This document shows positions 40,240 to 48,941 of a DNA stretch of 64,000 nucleotides, piece after piece. The notes beneath the pieces are model-generated. The model saw nothing but the letters and a program-made list of their open reading frames with translations, was not told where the DNA came from and searched no databases. The position numbers were made by a program, and so were the translations under genes. The DNA comes from Actinomycetota bacterium. GTDB taxonomy: Bacteria > Actinomycetota > UBA4738 > HRBIN12. Numbering within the stretch: the first letter of the stretch is position 1; each line of letters opens with the position of its first letter. The DNA lies in the NCBI GenBank assembly GCA_005884925.1, contig VAYU01000028.1, positions 1 to 64,000 on the forward strand, in the 5' to 3' direction.

Positions 40240-41031
40240 GTGCTGCTGCCCGAACCGCTCCACCGATTCTGGATCTCGCTCGACGAGCTGTTCGCAGACG
40301 TCCTGCCGACGACGTGGGGCGCGGTCGTCACCGACGCCCGGTTCCCCGCCGTCTGGGACACGAACTACGCCCGCGTCGACGTCGCGGCCGAGGTCTCGGT
40401 CGCACAGGTCGAGGCCGAGCTGCTCCCCGCGCTCCGGCGCGCCAGGGTCGAGGTCGAGCATGTGGTCTCGTTCCACCACGAGGCGCACGGCGATCTGCTG
40501 GCGGAGCTCTCCTCCCGCGGGCACCGGATCTCCTGGGACCTCGCGATGGTCCTCGACGGGACCCCCGGGCGGGCCGGGCGCCGCGAGGAGGACATCGCGG
40601 TCGACGAGCTCCTCCCCGGCGACGAGCTGTGGACGGCCGCCACCGGCTCGATGCGCGACGTGTTCGGGGTTGAGCCGGCGGCGGCCGTCGAACAGCTCGT
40701 GACGCTCGAGCGAACGATCCTCGCCCCCGCCGGCAAACGATGGTTCGCCGTGCGGGACCACGATGGCCGACCGGTCTCGCTCGGCACGCTGCTGGTGCGC
40801 GCGGGAACGGGCTACATCGACAACGTGGCCACGGATCCCGCCGCGCGCGGACGCGGCTACGCCGGCGCCATCGTGACCCGGATCTCTGAGGAGAGCCGTG
40901 GGGCCGGCGCGGCCGGGCCGTTCCTGCTGACCGATCCGGGCTCGACCGACGTCGTCCGGTTCTACGAGCGGCGTGGGTTCGCGCCTGCCGGGTTCCTCGC
41001 CTCGACGAAAGGACCTATGCCGGTCGCGTGA
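40240..41031 (+). CDS. GNAT-family N-acetyltransferase
   Basis: 263 residues. The C-terminal half is a GNAT domain: GTGYIDNVATDPAARGRGYAGAIV is the acetyl-CoA pyrophosphate loop (RGRGYA), and VVRFYERRGFAPAG is the typical motif-B end. The N-terminal 110 residues (WGAVVTDARFPAVWDTNYAR) resemble the extra domain of other actinobacterial GNATs. Acceptor unknown. GTG 40240 fits the TAGCCT element eight bases upstream. Its last 17 bases overlap the convergent ppx gene. Confidence 0.82.
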   Translation: MLLPEPLHRFWISLDELFADVLPTTWGAVVTDARFPAVWDTNYARVDVAAEVSVAQVEAELLPALRRARVEVEHVVSFHHEAHGDLLAELSSRGHRISWDLAMVLDGTPGRAGRREEDIAVDELLPGDELWTAATGSMRDVFGVEPAAAVEQLVTLERTILAPAGKRWFAVRDHDGRPVSLGTLLVRAGTGYIDNVATDPAARGRGYAGAIVTRISEESRGAGAAGPFLLTDPGSTDVVRFYERRGFAPAGFLASTKGPMPVA

Positions 41032-42565
41032 CGAGCGTGCCCTCGGGCACGATCTCGAACCGGATCCGGCGCCCGATCGCCCGCTCCAGCACGGCCGCGC
41101 GCTCCTCGGCCTCGGCGACGGCTCCCTCCGGGTTCGCCGAGCCCGACACGAGGATCCGCAGCTCACCGCGACGGATCTTCGCGCCGATCTCGACCACGTC
41201 GGACTCGTCCGCCCGGCCCAGACCGTGGGCGATCCGGAGGATCCCGGTGAGGACCTGGCAGGCCGCCCGTTCCTCCTGATCCAGACCCGCGAACGGCCCG
41301 TACGACGGCTTCGGCCAACCGGCGCCACGGTGGAAGCGGATCATCGAGGCCATCATCGCCACCTCCTGCGGCGAGAAGCCGCGGAGCCCACCGTGCTCCA
41401 CGAGATAGGCGCCGTGGCGATGGCTCTTGTCGGGCGAGATCCGAACCCCGATGTCGTGCAGGCGGGCGGCGTGCGACAGCAGCTCGCGCTCGTGGTCTCC
41501 CAGGCCGTGCAGCTCCTTCGTCTCGTCGAACAGGTCCAGGGCGTGCGTGCGCACCGCGCCCTCGTGCTCACCCTCCGGTCCCCAGCGACGGGCGAGCCGG
41601 GCGACGGCCGCTTCGCGGACGTCGCCCGGCGAGGCCGGCGCCGGAGCGCCGATCTCGTCGAGGATCACGCCCTCGCGGAGCCCCCACTCGGAGTGCACCG
41701 CGCCGTCCGCGCCGAACACGGCGAGCGCGGTGGCGAGCACCACGGCGCCGGCCGGCAGCAGCTCGGCGCGTCGCTCGTCGATCCCGGGAAGGGCAAGTCG
41801 CTCGGACTGGTCGAGGTCGGCCAGCTCGCGAGCGAGGTCGTCGAGCGCGTCGAGCCGCAGCTCGAACTGGTTCAACGAGGCCGGCGGCGAGGGCCACCGC
41901 TCGGCAGCCAGGAGCCGGGCGAGCGCCCCCGCCGTCCCCCCCGCGGCGATGCAGAGCGCACCTTCGGGCGCGCCGGAGCGCTCGCGCGCGGGCGAGAGCA
42001 GCTCCTTGACCTCGGCCTTGATCGACCGCCGCTCGCTCCTGGACATCGGATCGGTCCGCACGAGCGTGGCCGTGATCCACGCGGCGCCCAGCGGGAACGT
42101 CTCGGTCCATCGCACCCGGCCACCGTCGACGAGCGCCACCTCGAGGCTCCCGCCGCCCAGATCGATCGCGATCCAGGGATCGGAGGCGATCGTGATGCTG
42201 GCACGGATCCCGGCGACCGTCGCGCGGGCCTCCAGGTCGCCGGAGAGGATCCGCAGCGGTGTGCCGATCGCCGACTCGATCGTGGAAGCGAGCTCCGGCC
42301 GGTTGACCGCCTCGCGGAAGGCCGCGGTCGCGACCGGGATCACCTCGTCCACGGCCGCCCGATCCGCGAGATCGCGGAACCGGCGGACCACCTGGGAGGC
42401 GCGATCCAGCGCGCCGGGCGGCACGCGCCCGGTCGCCGCGACGTCGGCCCCGAGGTTCAGCACGACGCGGTCGCGCACCACGGGGGTCAACCCCCCGTCG
42501 GGCTCGACGTCACCGACGAGCAGCTGGAACGAGGTGCTGCCGAGATCGAAGACAGCCACGCGCAC
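41015..42565 (-). CDS. ppx: Exopolyphosphatase / pppGpp phosphatase (Ppx/GppA)
   Basis: 516 residues. The N-terminal actin-like ATPase fold (about 1-300) has phosphate loop 1 VFDLGSTSFQLLVGD, ATAAFREAVNRPEL, and WIAIDLGGGSLEVALVDGG; CIAAGGTAGALARLL follows. The C-terminal region (about 320-516) is an HD-like domain with AARLHDIGVRISPDKSHRHGA. It removes terminal phosphates from polyphosphate or converts pppGpp to ppGpp. GTG 42565 has TAGGCT (complement of 42573-42578) seven bases upstream, so besides read-through from the mutT1-like gene 10 bases upstream it can have its own leaderless promoter. Last gene of the polyphosphate unit. Confidence 0.88.
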   Translation of the reverse strand: MRVAVFDLGSTSFQLLVGDVEPDGGLTPVVRDRVVLNLGADVAATGRVPPGALDRASQVVRRFRDLADRAAVDEVIPVATAAFREAVNRPELASTIESAIGTPLRILSGDLEARATVAGIRASITIASDPWIAIDLGGGSLEVALVDGGRVRWTETFPLGAAWITATLVRTDPMSRSERRSIKAEVKELLSPARERSGAPEGALCIAAGGTAGALARLLAAERWPSPPASLNQFELRLDALDDLARELADLDQSERLALPGIDERRAELLPAGAVVLATALAVFGADGAVHSEWGLREGVILDEIGAPAPASPGDVREAAVARLARRWGPEGEHEGAVRTHALDLFDETKELHGLGDHERELLSHAARLHDIGVRISPDKSHRHGAYLVEHGGLRGFSPQEVAMMASMIRFHRGAGWPKPSYGPFAGLDQEERAACQVLTGILRIAHGLGRADESDVVEIGAKIRRGELRILVSGSANPEGAVAEAEERAAVLERAIGRRIRFEIVPEGTLVTRPA

Positions 42566-42575
42566 GGCCCGGAGC

Positions 42576-43442
42576 CTATCTGGCGCGGTCGCGCGGCGGC
42601 GGCTCGTACCGGAGCCTGGATGGGAAGCCGACGTCGCGCTCCAGCACCCAGGTGGACCCCTTCTTCCATGCCATCGGCCCCTGGGCGGGCACCCCATCCT
42701 CGACGAGCGGGAGCACGACCTTCGGGATCACGTCGCCGTGGGTGCAGAGGACCGCGGGACCGGGAAGCGAGCGGATCGTCTCGAGGACGGCGTCGGCCCC
42801 CTCGAAGAGCCACGGAACCTCCTCGATCCGAAGACCACGATCCCGAGCGAGCGGCTCGACCGTCTGGATGCACCGATCCGCAGGGCTCGAAAGGATCCGC
42901 TCGACCGGCCGGCCGCGGAACGAGGCCACGAGCCCGTTCGCCTGCCGCTCGCCCTTCAACGAGAGCGGCCGGTGGCTGTCGTCTCCCCGCCACTGCACGC
43001 GCGAGCCCGCTTTCGCGTGGCGGATCAGGTACACGGGCTCCGTCAGCAGAGCCGCCTCGGCGAGCACCTCTCGGTCGCGTTCGTTCGTGAGGATGGCCGG
43101 AGCCGCCTCCACCGGGACCCACGACAGTGCGTCGACCTCGTGACCCGGTTGGAAGGCCTCGGTCCCGTCGGCCTTCACCAACCAGTACCGCACCACCTTC
43201 GGACGGCCGAGCGGGTCCGTGTAGCTCACGCTCTGCAGCTCGGGTCCGAGCTCTCCCGTCACCCCGGTCTCCTCGTGGACCTCGCGCAGCGCGGTCACCT
43301 GGAGCGACTCTCCGTCGAGCGCCTTCCCCTTCGGCAGCGTGAGATCGTCGTACCGGGGCCGGTGGACGACCAACGTCTCGAGGATGCCGGCCCGCCGTCG
43401 GAAGATCACGCCACCCGCCGCACGGATGACGTTGGCGCTCAC
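42576..43442 (-). CDS. mutT1: MutT1-like Nudix hydrolase fused to histidine phosphatase
   Basis: 288 residues. A Nudix domain (about 1-140) carries the full Nudix box GKALDGESLQVTALREVHEE-TG after RYDDLTLPKGKALDG; a histidine-phosphatase domain (about 145-288) has the RHA catalytic loop YLIRHAKAGSR, RPLSLKGERQA and second His in LCTHGDVIP. This order is that of mycobacterial MutT1, which hydrolyses 8-oxo-(d)GTP and diadenosine polyphosphates and lies next to ppk1 in Mycobacterium tuberculosis. The GTG start overlaps the CHAD stop (GTGA). It may recycle polyphosphate-linked nucleotides. Good assignment. Confidence 0.88.
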   Translation of the reverse strand: MSANVIRAAGGVIFRRRAGILETLVVHRPRYDDLTLPKGKALDGESLQVTALREVHEETGVTGELGPELQSVSYTDPLGRPKVVRYWLVKADGTEAFQPGHEVDALSWVPVEAAPAILTNERDREVLAEAALLTEPVYLIRHAKAGSRVQWRGDDSHRPLSLKGERQANGLVASFRGRPVERILSSPADRCIQTVEPLARDRGLRIEEVPWLFEGADAVLETIRSLPGPAVLCTHGDVIPKVVLPLVEDGVPAQGPMAWKKGSTWVLERDVGFPSRLRYEPPPRDRAR

Positions 43443-44338
43443 CAGAACCGCCGCTTCTTCTTCGCGAGCGAGCGCCAGGCCTCCGGCCACGCCGCACGGG
43501 TCTCGACCCGCACGCGTTCGCGGCCGGCGCCGATCCACCCCGCCGCGAACGCGAGCGTGGGATCGGTCGCGGCCACGGCGGCCAGCTTGTCGATCGCGAC
43601 CACGGCGTCCTGGTGCCGGCCGAGCACGTCCTGCAGACGTCCCGCGGCCTTCGCGAAGGCTGAGGCGCGATCGCCGACGAACGGCGCGAGCGCCTCGGCC
43701 GCGTAGCGCACACGCTTGGCGCGGATCCGCAACGCGTGTAGGACCGGGTCCGGTGAGGATCGGCCGGCCGCTTTGGCCCGGCGCGCAAGCGCCTTCCACA
43801 CGGAGGACATCACCACTGCAGGATCGGGGGCATACGCGGGTCGTCGCAGCGGAGGATCGACGGCGATCGACATCAATGTCCTCAGCAGCTGCCCGTGCTC
43901 CGGCGCATCCATCGAGCGCCGGAGCCGCTCGAGCGCGGCCCCGCGCTCGAGCGCGACCGCCGAGGCGATCCGCGCGGCATCCGCGCGGATCGCCTCGGGC
44001 ACGCCCGCGGTCTCCGCAGCCAGGTTCTCCAGGAACACGTCCCGGTCGCGGACCGCACCGAGCGCTCGCACGAACGCACCGAGGTGCTCGACCTGCGACG
44101 AGATCACGTCGACGTCGAGCACCGAGGACAGGGAGGCGGTATGCGACCGGAACCGCCTGACGGCGACCCGGGCATCGTGGATCGCCTCCGGGTCGTCCGT
44201 CCCGCGGCGGATCTCCGCGTCGTGCAGCATCATCCGCTCGACCGCGATGACCAGCGTCGTCTTGACGATCGCTGCGGGTTCACCCAGTACGACGAGATGC
44301 GACGGAGCAGCCCCCGGTCTCGCGGCGCCCATCGTCAT
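43439..44338 (-). CDS. CHAD-domain polyphosphate-binding protein
   Basis: 299 residues, nearly all helical with regularly placed His and Arg: EAIHDARVAVRRFRSHTASL near residue 60, VRALGAVRDRDVFLENL, VLHALRIRAKRVRYAAEAL and LQDVLGRHQDAVVAIDKL. These paired His/Arg-x-x-R signatures define CHAD domains, four-helix bundles that bind polyphosphate and localise to granules. No CYTH domain is fused. The ATG overlaps the ppk stop (ATGA), so CHAD is made with PPK. It may act as a granule shell or dock. Confidence 0.88.
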   Translation of the reverse strand: MTMGAARPGAAPSHLVVLGEPAAIVKTTLVIAVERMMLHDAEIRRGTDDPEAIHDARVAVRRFRSHTASLSSVLDVDVISSQVEHLGAFVRALGAVRDRDVFLENLAAETAGVPEAIRADAARIASAVALERGAALERLRRSMDAPEHGQLLRTLMSIAVDPPLRRPAYAPDPAVVMSSVWKALARRAKAAGRSSPDPVLHALRIRAKRVRYAAEALAPFVGDRASAFAKAAGRLQDVLGRHQDAVVAIDKLAAVAATDPTLAFAAGWIGAGRERVRVETRAAWPEAWRSLAKKKRRFW

Positions 44339-46410
44339 CGACGTTCTCGGGCCCTCTCCGTCGCGAGCCTCATCATCGTGTCCTGAACGTCGACGCCTTG
44401 CTCGGTGGCCACCTTCGACCAGCCGCCGTCGGCCCGGAGCTCCCACGACAGCACGTCGTCGGCGAAGGTGATCTCGATGATGTCGTCCAATCGCTGCCGG
44501 AGCGCCGGATCGTCGACCGGCACTGCCACCTCCACCCTGCGATCCAGGTTGCGCGGCATCAGGTCTGCCGAGCTGATGTAGTAGCGGGCCTCCCGTTCCG
44601 GATCGCCGAACCGGTAGATCCGAGAATGCTCGAGGAACCGGCCCACGACCGATCGCACGCGGATCGTCTCCGACAGCCCGGGCACCTGCGGACGGAGGCA
44701 GCAGATCCCGCGGACCGCGAGATCGATCCGCACACCGGCCGACGACGCGTCGTACAACGCGTCGATCGTCTGCGGATCGACGAGCGAATTGAGCTTCAGA
44801 GCGATCCGACCTTCGTCGCCGGCGGCCCTCTGTTGACGGATCAGCTCGATGATCTGCGACCGCAACGCGATCGGTGCGACGAGCAACCGCCCGTAGCCCC
44901 GTTGGCGGCTGTAACCGGTCAGGAGGTTGAACAGGTCCGCCACGTCGTTGCCGAGCTGCTGGTCGGCCGTCAGCAGGCCGAGGTCCTCATAGATCCGGGC
45001 CGTGTCCGAGTTGTAGTTGCCGGTGCCGAGGTGCGCGTAGCGCCGGATGCCGGTCCCCTCGCGGCGCACGACCAGACACACCTTCGCGTGGGTCTTCAGC
45101 CCGACCACGCCGTACACGACGTGAACCCCCGCCTGCTCGAGCGTCCTCGCCCACGTGATGTTCGCCTGCTCGTCGAACCGGGCTTGGAGCTCCACGAGCG
45201 CCACCACCTGCTTGCCGGCTTCCGCCGCGCGGATCAGCGCTCGGACGATGGGCGTGTCCGCCGAGGTGCGGTAGAGCGTCTGCTTGATCGCCAGCACGTT
45301 CGGGTCGCGAGCGGCTTCCTCCACGAAGGCCTCGACCGAGGACGAGAACGAGTCGTACGGGTGGTGCACCAAGATGTCGCCACCGTCGCGGAGGACCCGG
45401 AAGACGTCCGGCGGTCCGTCCTCGGACACGAGCCGGGACGGGGTCACGGGGGTCCACGGCGGCTCCCTGAGCTCCGGCCGGTCGAGAGCGACCAGGCCCG
45501 TGAGGGCGCCGAGGTCGAGTGGGCCGTCGGTCTCGTAGATCTGATCCAGGTTCAGCTCGAGCTCGCGCATCAAGAGCGACCGAACCTCGGCGGTCATCGA
45601 CCGCTCGATCTCGAGGCGCACGGACATCGCCCCGCGGCGGCGTCGAGACAACACCAGCTCGACCGCCGCGAGCAGATCCTCCGCCTCGTCCTCCTCGACC
45701 TCGAGGTCGGCATCGCGGGTCACTCGGAAGACGTGGTGGGTCACGATCTCCATCCCCGGGAACAGACGATCGAGGTGGTCGGCGACCACCTGTTCGATGG
45801 GGACGAACCGCTCGCCGTCGGGGAGCGGGAGGAACCGAGGCAGCAACGGCGGCATCTTGAGCCGCGCGAAGCGGCGAACCCCGGTGACGGGGTCGCGCAC
45901 CAGCACGGCGAGGTTGAGCGACAGGTTCGAGATGTAGGGGAAGGGGTGCGCCGGATCGACCGCGAGCGGCGTGAGGACCGGGAAGATCCGCTCGACGAAT
46001 GAGTTCGTGGACCACGCGCGATCTTCGTCGGTGAGGTCCGCGGTGTCGACCAGGCGGATCCCCTCTTTGTCCAGCGCCGGCCGGAGCTCGTCGGCGAACA
46101 GACGCTCGATGCGGGCAGAGGTCGCCAACACCCGCTCCCGGATCTCAGCGAGCTGCTCCTCCGGGCGCATCCCGTCCGGGGTCGTCGCGGTGACCCCGGC
46201 CTCCACCTGATCGAGCAGCCCGGATACGCGGATCTGGAAGAACTCGTCGAGGCCTTGCGAGCAGATCGCGATGAACTTCAGCCTCGCGAGGATCGGTCTC
46301 CCCGGATCCTCGGCGAGCGTCAGGACCCGTTCGTTGAAATCCAGCCACGACAGCTCCCGGTTGAGGTAGTGGGTGACGAGATCCTCGGTGGCTGCGGGGA
46401 GGGGTTCCAT
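44335..46410 (-). CDS. ppk1: Polyphosphate kinase 1
   Basis: 691 residues, normal for PPK1. N-terminal YLNRELSWLDFNERVLTLAED, then FARLKMPPLLPRFLPL, HHPYDSFSSSVEAFVEEAARD and VLAIKQTLYRTSADTPIVRAL. The autophosphorylated His is expected in the HLGTGNYNSDTARIYEDLG segment or the earlier conserved LKTHAKVCLVVRRE (HxK). It makes polyphosphate from ATP reversibly. TAGCAT (complement of 46419-46424) eight bases before the ATG marks its own leaderless promoter, and it heads the ppk-CHAD-mutT1-ppx unit. Confidence 0.95.
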   Translation of the reverse strand: MEPLPAATEDLVTHYLNRELSWLDFNERVLTLAEDPGRPILARLKFIAICSQGLDEFFQIRVSGLLDQVEAGVTATTPDGMRPEEQLAEIRERVLATSARIERLFADELRPALDKEGIRLVDTADLTDEDRAWSTNSFVERIFPVLTPLAVDPAHPFPYISNLSLNLAVLVRDPVTGVRRFARLKMPPLLPRFLPLPDGERFVPIEQVVADHLDRLFPGMEIVTHHVFRVTRDADLEVEEDEAEDLLAAVELVLSRRRRGAMSVRLEIERSMTAEVRSLLMRELELNLDQIYETDGPLDLGALTGLVALDRPELREPPWTPVTPSRLVSEDGPPDVFRVLRDGGDILVHHPYDSFSSSVEAFVEEAARDPNVLAIKQTLYRTSADTPIVRALIRAAEAGKQVVALVELQARFDEQANITWARTLEQAGVHVVYGVVGLKTHAKVCLVVRREGTGIRRYAHLGTGNYNSDTARIYEDLGLLTADQQLGNDVADLFNLLTGYSRQRGYGRLLVAPIALRSQIIELIRQQRAAGDEGRIALKLNSLVDPQTIDALYDASSAGVRIDLAVRGICCLRPQVPGLSETIRVRSVVGRFLEHSRIYRFGDPEREARYYISSADLMPRNLDRRVEVAVPVDDPALRQRLDDIIEITFADDVLSWELRADGGWSKVATEQGVDVQDTMMRLATERARERR

Positions 46411-46418
46411 CTGGACCG

Positions 46419-46424
46419 ATGCTA
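46419..46424 (-). promoter_or_regulatory. -10 element (TAGCAT) of ppk1
   Basis: Minus-strand TAGCAT eight bases from the ATG at 46410, inside the 71-base gap after the DUF47 gene. Confidence 0.5.
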
Positions 46425-46481
46425 CCCGGCAGCCCCGTCCTCGGGATGTTCCGCCCTTCCCTTACGTGGGCGGCGCGGTCA

Positions 46482-47105
46482 TCAGGCGTACTTGAGCACG
46501 ACGCTCTCGACGACGTTCGCGACGTTCTCGAGGCCGTCGAGCGCTTCCTCGAGCGTCTCGGTGACTTCCTTCCATTTCAGGACGTCCATCGCCTTGTAGT
46601 CGCCAGAGAACATCTCCGCAACCGCGCGCCGGAAGACCCGGTCGCCCTCGTTCTCGAGCCGGTTGATCTCGATCCAATACGGCTCCAGCCGGGTCCGGTC
46701 GAGCGACGGAAGGGCCGCGAGAGCGTGCTCGGTCTGTTCGGCCGCATGAAGGAGAACCTCGATCTGTTGGATCATCCACGGCTTCGGTTCGACGATGTTG
46801 TGCAGCACGAAGACGTCGGCCGCCTCCTCCACGGCATCCAGGACGTCATCGAGCGCCGTGGCCAACGTGTAGATGTCCTCGCGGTCCATCGGTGTGATGA
46901 ACGTCGTGTTCAAGCGCCGGATCACATCGTGGGTGATCTCGTCTCCGTCGTGCTCCCGCTCCTGGATCCGACGTGCCTTCAGCTCCACGTCTCGGTAGTC
47001 ATCCACGAGGTCACGGAGCAATGCCACTGCTTCGCGGATGTTCACTGCGCTCTTCGAGAACAGCTCGAAGAAGGCATCCGTGCGCTGCGAGATCTTCAGC
47101 CTCAT
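46482..47105 (-). CDS. DUF47 / Pit-accessory PhoU-like protein (second copy)
   Basis: 207 residues of the DUF47 family, a PhoU-like helical bundle that controls Pit phosphate transporters. Typical segments are DAFFELFSKSAVNIREAVALL, ARRIQEREHDGDEITHDVIRRLNTTFITP, DREDIYTLATALDDVLDAVEEA and FSGDYKAMDVLKWKEVTETLE. It is a paralogue of the DUF47 gene at 48288 in the same unit. Its ATG overlaps the stop of the 67-residue membrane protein gene (ATGA). The acidic/His residues (EREHDGDE) likely bind metal. Confidence 0.88.
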   Translation of the reverse strand: MRLKISQRTDAFFELFSKSAVNIREAVALLRDLVDDYRDVELKARRIQEREHDGDEITHDVIRRLNTTFITPMDREDIYTLATALDDVLDAVEEAADVFVLHNIVEPKPWMIQQIEVLLHAAEQTEHALAALPSLDRTRLEPYWIEINRLENEGDRVFRRAVAEMFSGDYKAMDVLKWKEVTETLEEALDGLENVANVVESVVLKYA

Positions 47106-47305
47106 CGGTGACTCCTTCCGGCGCGAGGTCGATTCTCGTCACGTCGCGCGAGGATCTCCTCGGTCGCGAGCAAGATGAACCACATCAGGGAGAGTGCGCC
47201 CATCGACAGGTTGACCCACCGATACTTCTCGGGTGTCGGCGCCAGCAGCAGGAGGCAGGTGGCCGACATGGCCAGGAAGAACCAGGACCGCCTCGAGAGC
47301 CTCAC
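47102..47305 (-). CDS. Two-span small membrane protein within the pit operon
   Basis: 67 residues, VRLSRRSWFFLAMSATCLLLL, PTPEKYRWVNLSMGALSLMW, then FILLATEEILARRDENRPRA: two membrane helices joined by a short loop, basic at both ends. The GTG overlaps the pit stop and the stop overlaps the downstream DUF47 start, four bases each, so it is translated in the same series. A subunit or modulator of the Pit transporter is inferred. Confidence 0.65.
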   Translation of the reverse strand: MRLSRRSWFFLAMSATCLLLLAPTPEKYRWVNLSMGALSLMWFILLATEEILARRDENRPRAGRSHR

Positions 47306-48291
47306 CGCAGCCCCCTGAACGGCAGGTAGGCGAGCCACGCCATGACGAAGGCGCCCGGGATCGTGAGGACCCACGCCCAGACGACGCGCCCGGCGACCCC
47401 CCAGCGGACCGCCGACAGGCGTTGCGTCGTGCCGACGCCGACGATCGCTCCGGCGATCGTGTGCGTCGTGGAGACCGGGATCCCCGCGAGCGTCACCCCC
47501 CAGATCGCGGTCGCGGCGGCGGCCTCCGCAGCCATACCGCCGACCGGCTGGAGTTTCGTGATCTTCGATCCCATCGTGTGGACGATCCGCCACCCACCGA
47601 AGAGCGTGCCGAGCGCGATCGCCGCATGCGCGGAGAGCACGACCCACAGCGGGACATCGGACCCCTTGGCCAGCAGACCGTTCGCGATCAACAGCGCCAG
47701 GATCACCCCCATCGTCTTCTGCGCGTCATTCCCGCCGTGCCCCAGGCTGAACGCTGCGGCGGAGAACAGCTGGCCTCGTCGGAAGCCACGATTGAGCTTC
47801 TCGACCTTCCGATAGCGATGGAACACCCAGTAGACGCCGGTCATGAACGTGAACGCGAGGAGGATCCCCACGATCGGCGAAAGCACGATGAACACGAAGA
47901 TCTTCTGGTATTCGGACGCGACGAGCGTTCCCCAGCCGGCCGTCGCGACCGCGGCGCCCGCCAGACCGCCTACCAGCGCGTGCGAGGAGCTGGTCGGGAG
48001 TCCCAGGATCCACGTCACGATGTCCCAAAGGATCGCCCCAACCAGGGCGGCGAAGATCCCGGCATTCGTGAGCGTGCCCGGGTGGACGACTTTGGAGATC
48101 GTGTCGGCCACCTTGGTACCGAAGATGAGGAACGCCACGAAGTTGAAGAACGCGGCCCATACCACGGCTTGCCTCGGCGTCAGGACGCGCGTCGAAACGA
48201 CCGTGGCGATCGAGTTCGCGGCGTCGTGGAAACCGTTGAAGAAGTCGAACGACAGCGCGACCAGGACGATCAGCGCGATGGTGATCGTCAT
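47302..48291 (-). CDS. pit: PiT-family low-affinity inorganic phosphate transporter
   Basis: 329 residues, about ten membrane helices in two homologous halves. The first half carries FDFFNGFHDAANSIATVVST (PD001131-like signature) and GLPTSSSHALVGGLAGAAV; the second FSLGHGGNDAQKTMGVILAL and GIPVSTTHTIAGAIVGVGTT. It imports metal-phosphate with protons or sodium. ATG 48291 overlaps the DUF47 stop (ATGA). Flanked by two DUF47 regulators and followed by a tiny membrane protein. Confidence 0.93.
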   Translation of the reverse strand: MTITIALIVLVALSFDFFNGFHDAANSIATVVSTRVLTPRQAVVWAAFFNFVAFLIFGTKVADTISKVVHPGTLTNAGIFAALVGAILWDIVTWILGLPTSSSHALVGGLAGAAVATAGWGTLVASEYQKIFVFIVLSPIVGILLAFTFMTGVYWVFHRYRKVEKLNRGFRRGQLFSAAAFSLGHGGNDAQKTMGVILALLIANGLLAKGSDVPLWVVLSAHAAIALGTLFGGWRIVHTMGSKITKLQPVGGMAAEAAAATAIWGVTLAGIPVSTTHTIAGAIVGVGTTQRLSAVRWGVAGRVVWAWVLTIPGAFVMAWLAYLPFRGLR

Positions 48292-48905
48292 GCGAACTTG
48301 GCCACCACCGACTCGATCTGGTTGGCAACATCCTCGCAGCGATCGATCGCCGCCTCGACCTGGGCAAGTAGGTCCTTCCACATCAGGACCTCCAATGCCC
48401 GGTAGTCACCGGAGTAGAGGTCGGCCACCGCGCGCCGGTTGATCCAGTCCCCCTCGCGCTCCTCCCGCTTGATCACCGAGACGTCCGAGGGAACCTTCCG
48501 GATCTGTTGGAGGTGCCCGACCGCGCCCACCATCGCTCCACACGTCCGCGCGAGCGTCTCGACCTGCTTGCGGAACCACGGGAACGGCTCGTCGATCGGG
48601 AGGAGCTCGATCAGGTCCGCGACGCCGTGCTGGTAGTCGAGCACGTCATCGAGCGCGGTCGCCAACCGGTAGATGTCGTGCCGGTCGATCGGCACCACGA
48701 ACGTCGTGTTCAAGGTCCCGATGATGCGGTGCGTGAGTGCATCGCCATCGTGCTCCAGCCGGCGGATCTCGGCTGCGTGCTCGGCTGCGTGCGGCAGGTC
48801 GTCAACGAGCGCGAGCAGCTCCCCGGACGCCTCGGCGACGTTGCGCGCGGCCGCGTCGAGAAGATCGTAGAAGACGAGCTCGCGCGGGATCACCTGGAAC
48901 GGCAC
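48288..48905 (-). CDS. DUF47 / Pit-accessory PhoU-like protein (first copy)
   Basis: 205 residues: FYDLLDAAARNVAEASGELL, IRRLEHDGDALTHRIIGTLNTTFVVP, DRHDIYRLATALDDVLDYQHGV and YSGDYRALEVLMWKDLLAQVE. It is a PhoU-like helical regulator of Pit, first gene of the four-gene unit. GTG 48905 has GAGGAG about ten bases upstream. Its presumed 5' untranslated region contains six tandem copies of a 7-base repeat. It differs clearly from the copy at 46482, so the duplication is old. Confidence 0.87.
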   Translation of the reverse strand: MPFQVIPRELVFYDLLDAAARNVAEASGELLALVDDLPHAAEHAAEIRRLEHDGDALTHRIIGTLNTTFVVPIDRHDIYRLATALDDVLDYQHGVADLIELLPIDEPFPWFRKQVETLARTCGAMVGAVGHLQQIRKVPSDVSVIKREEREGDWINRRAVADLYSGDYRALEVLMWKDLLAQVEAAIDRCEDVANQIESVVAKFA

Positions 48906-48941
48906 GGTCGTGGCTCCTCGTGTCCGATGTCTCCGGTCTTC

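Noticed and set aside
44398-46002. A 534-codon plus-strand frame opposite ppk1.
   Set aside because: No start context or family features; ppk1 on the other strand is certain.
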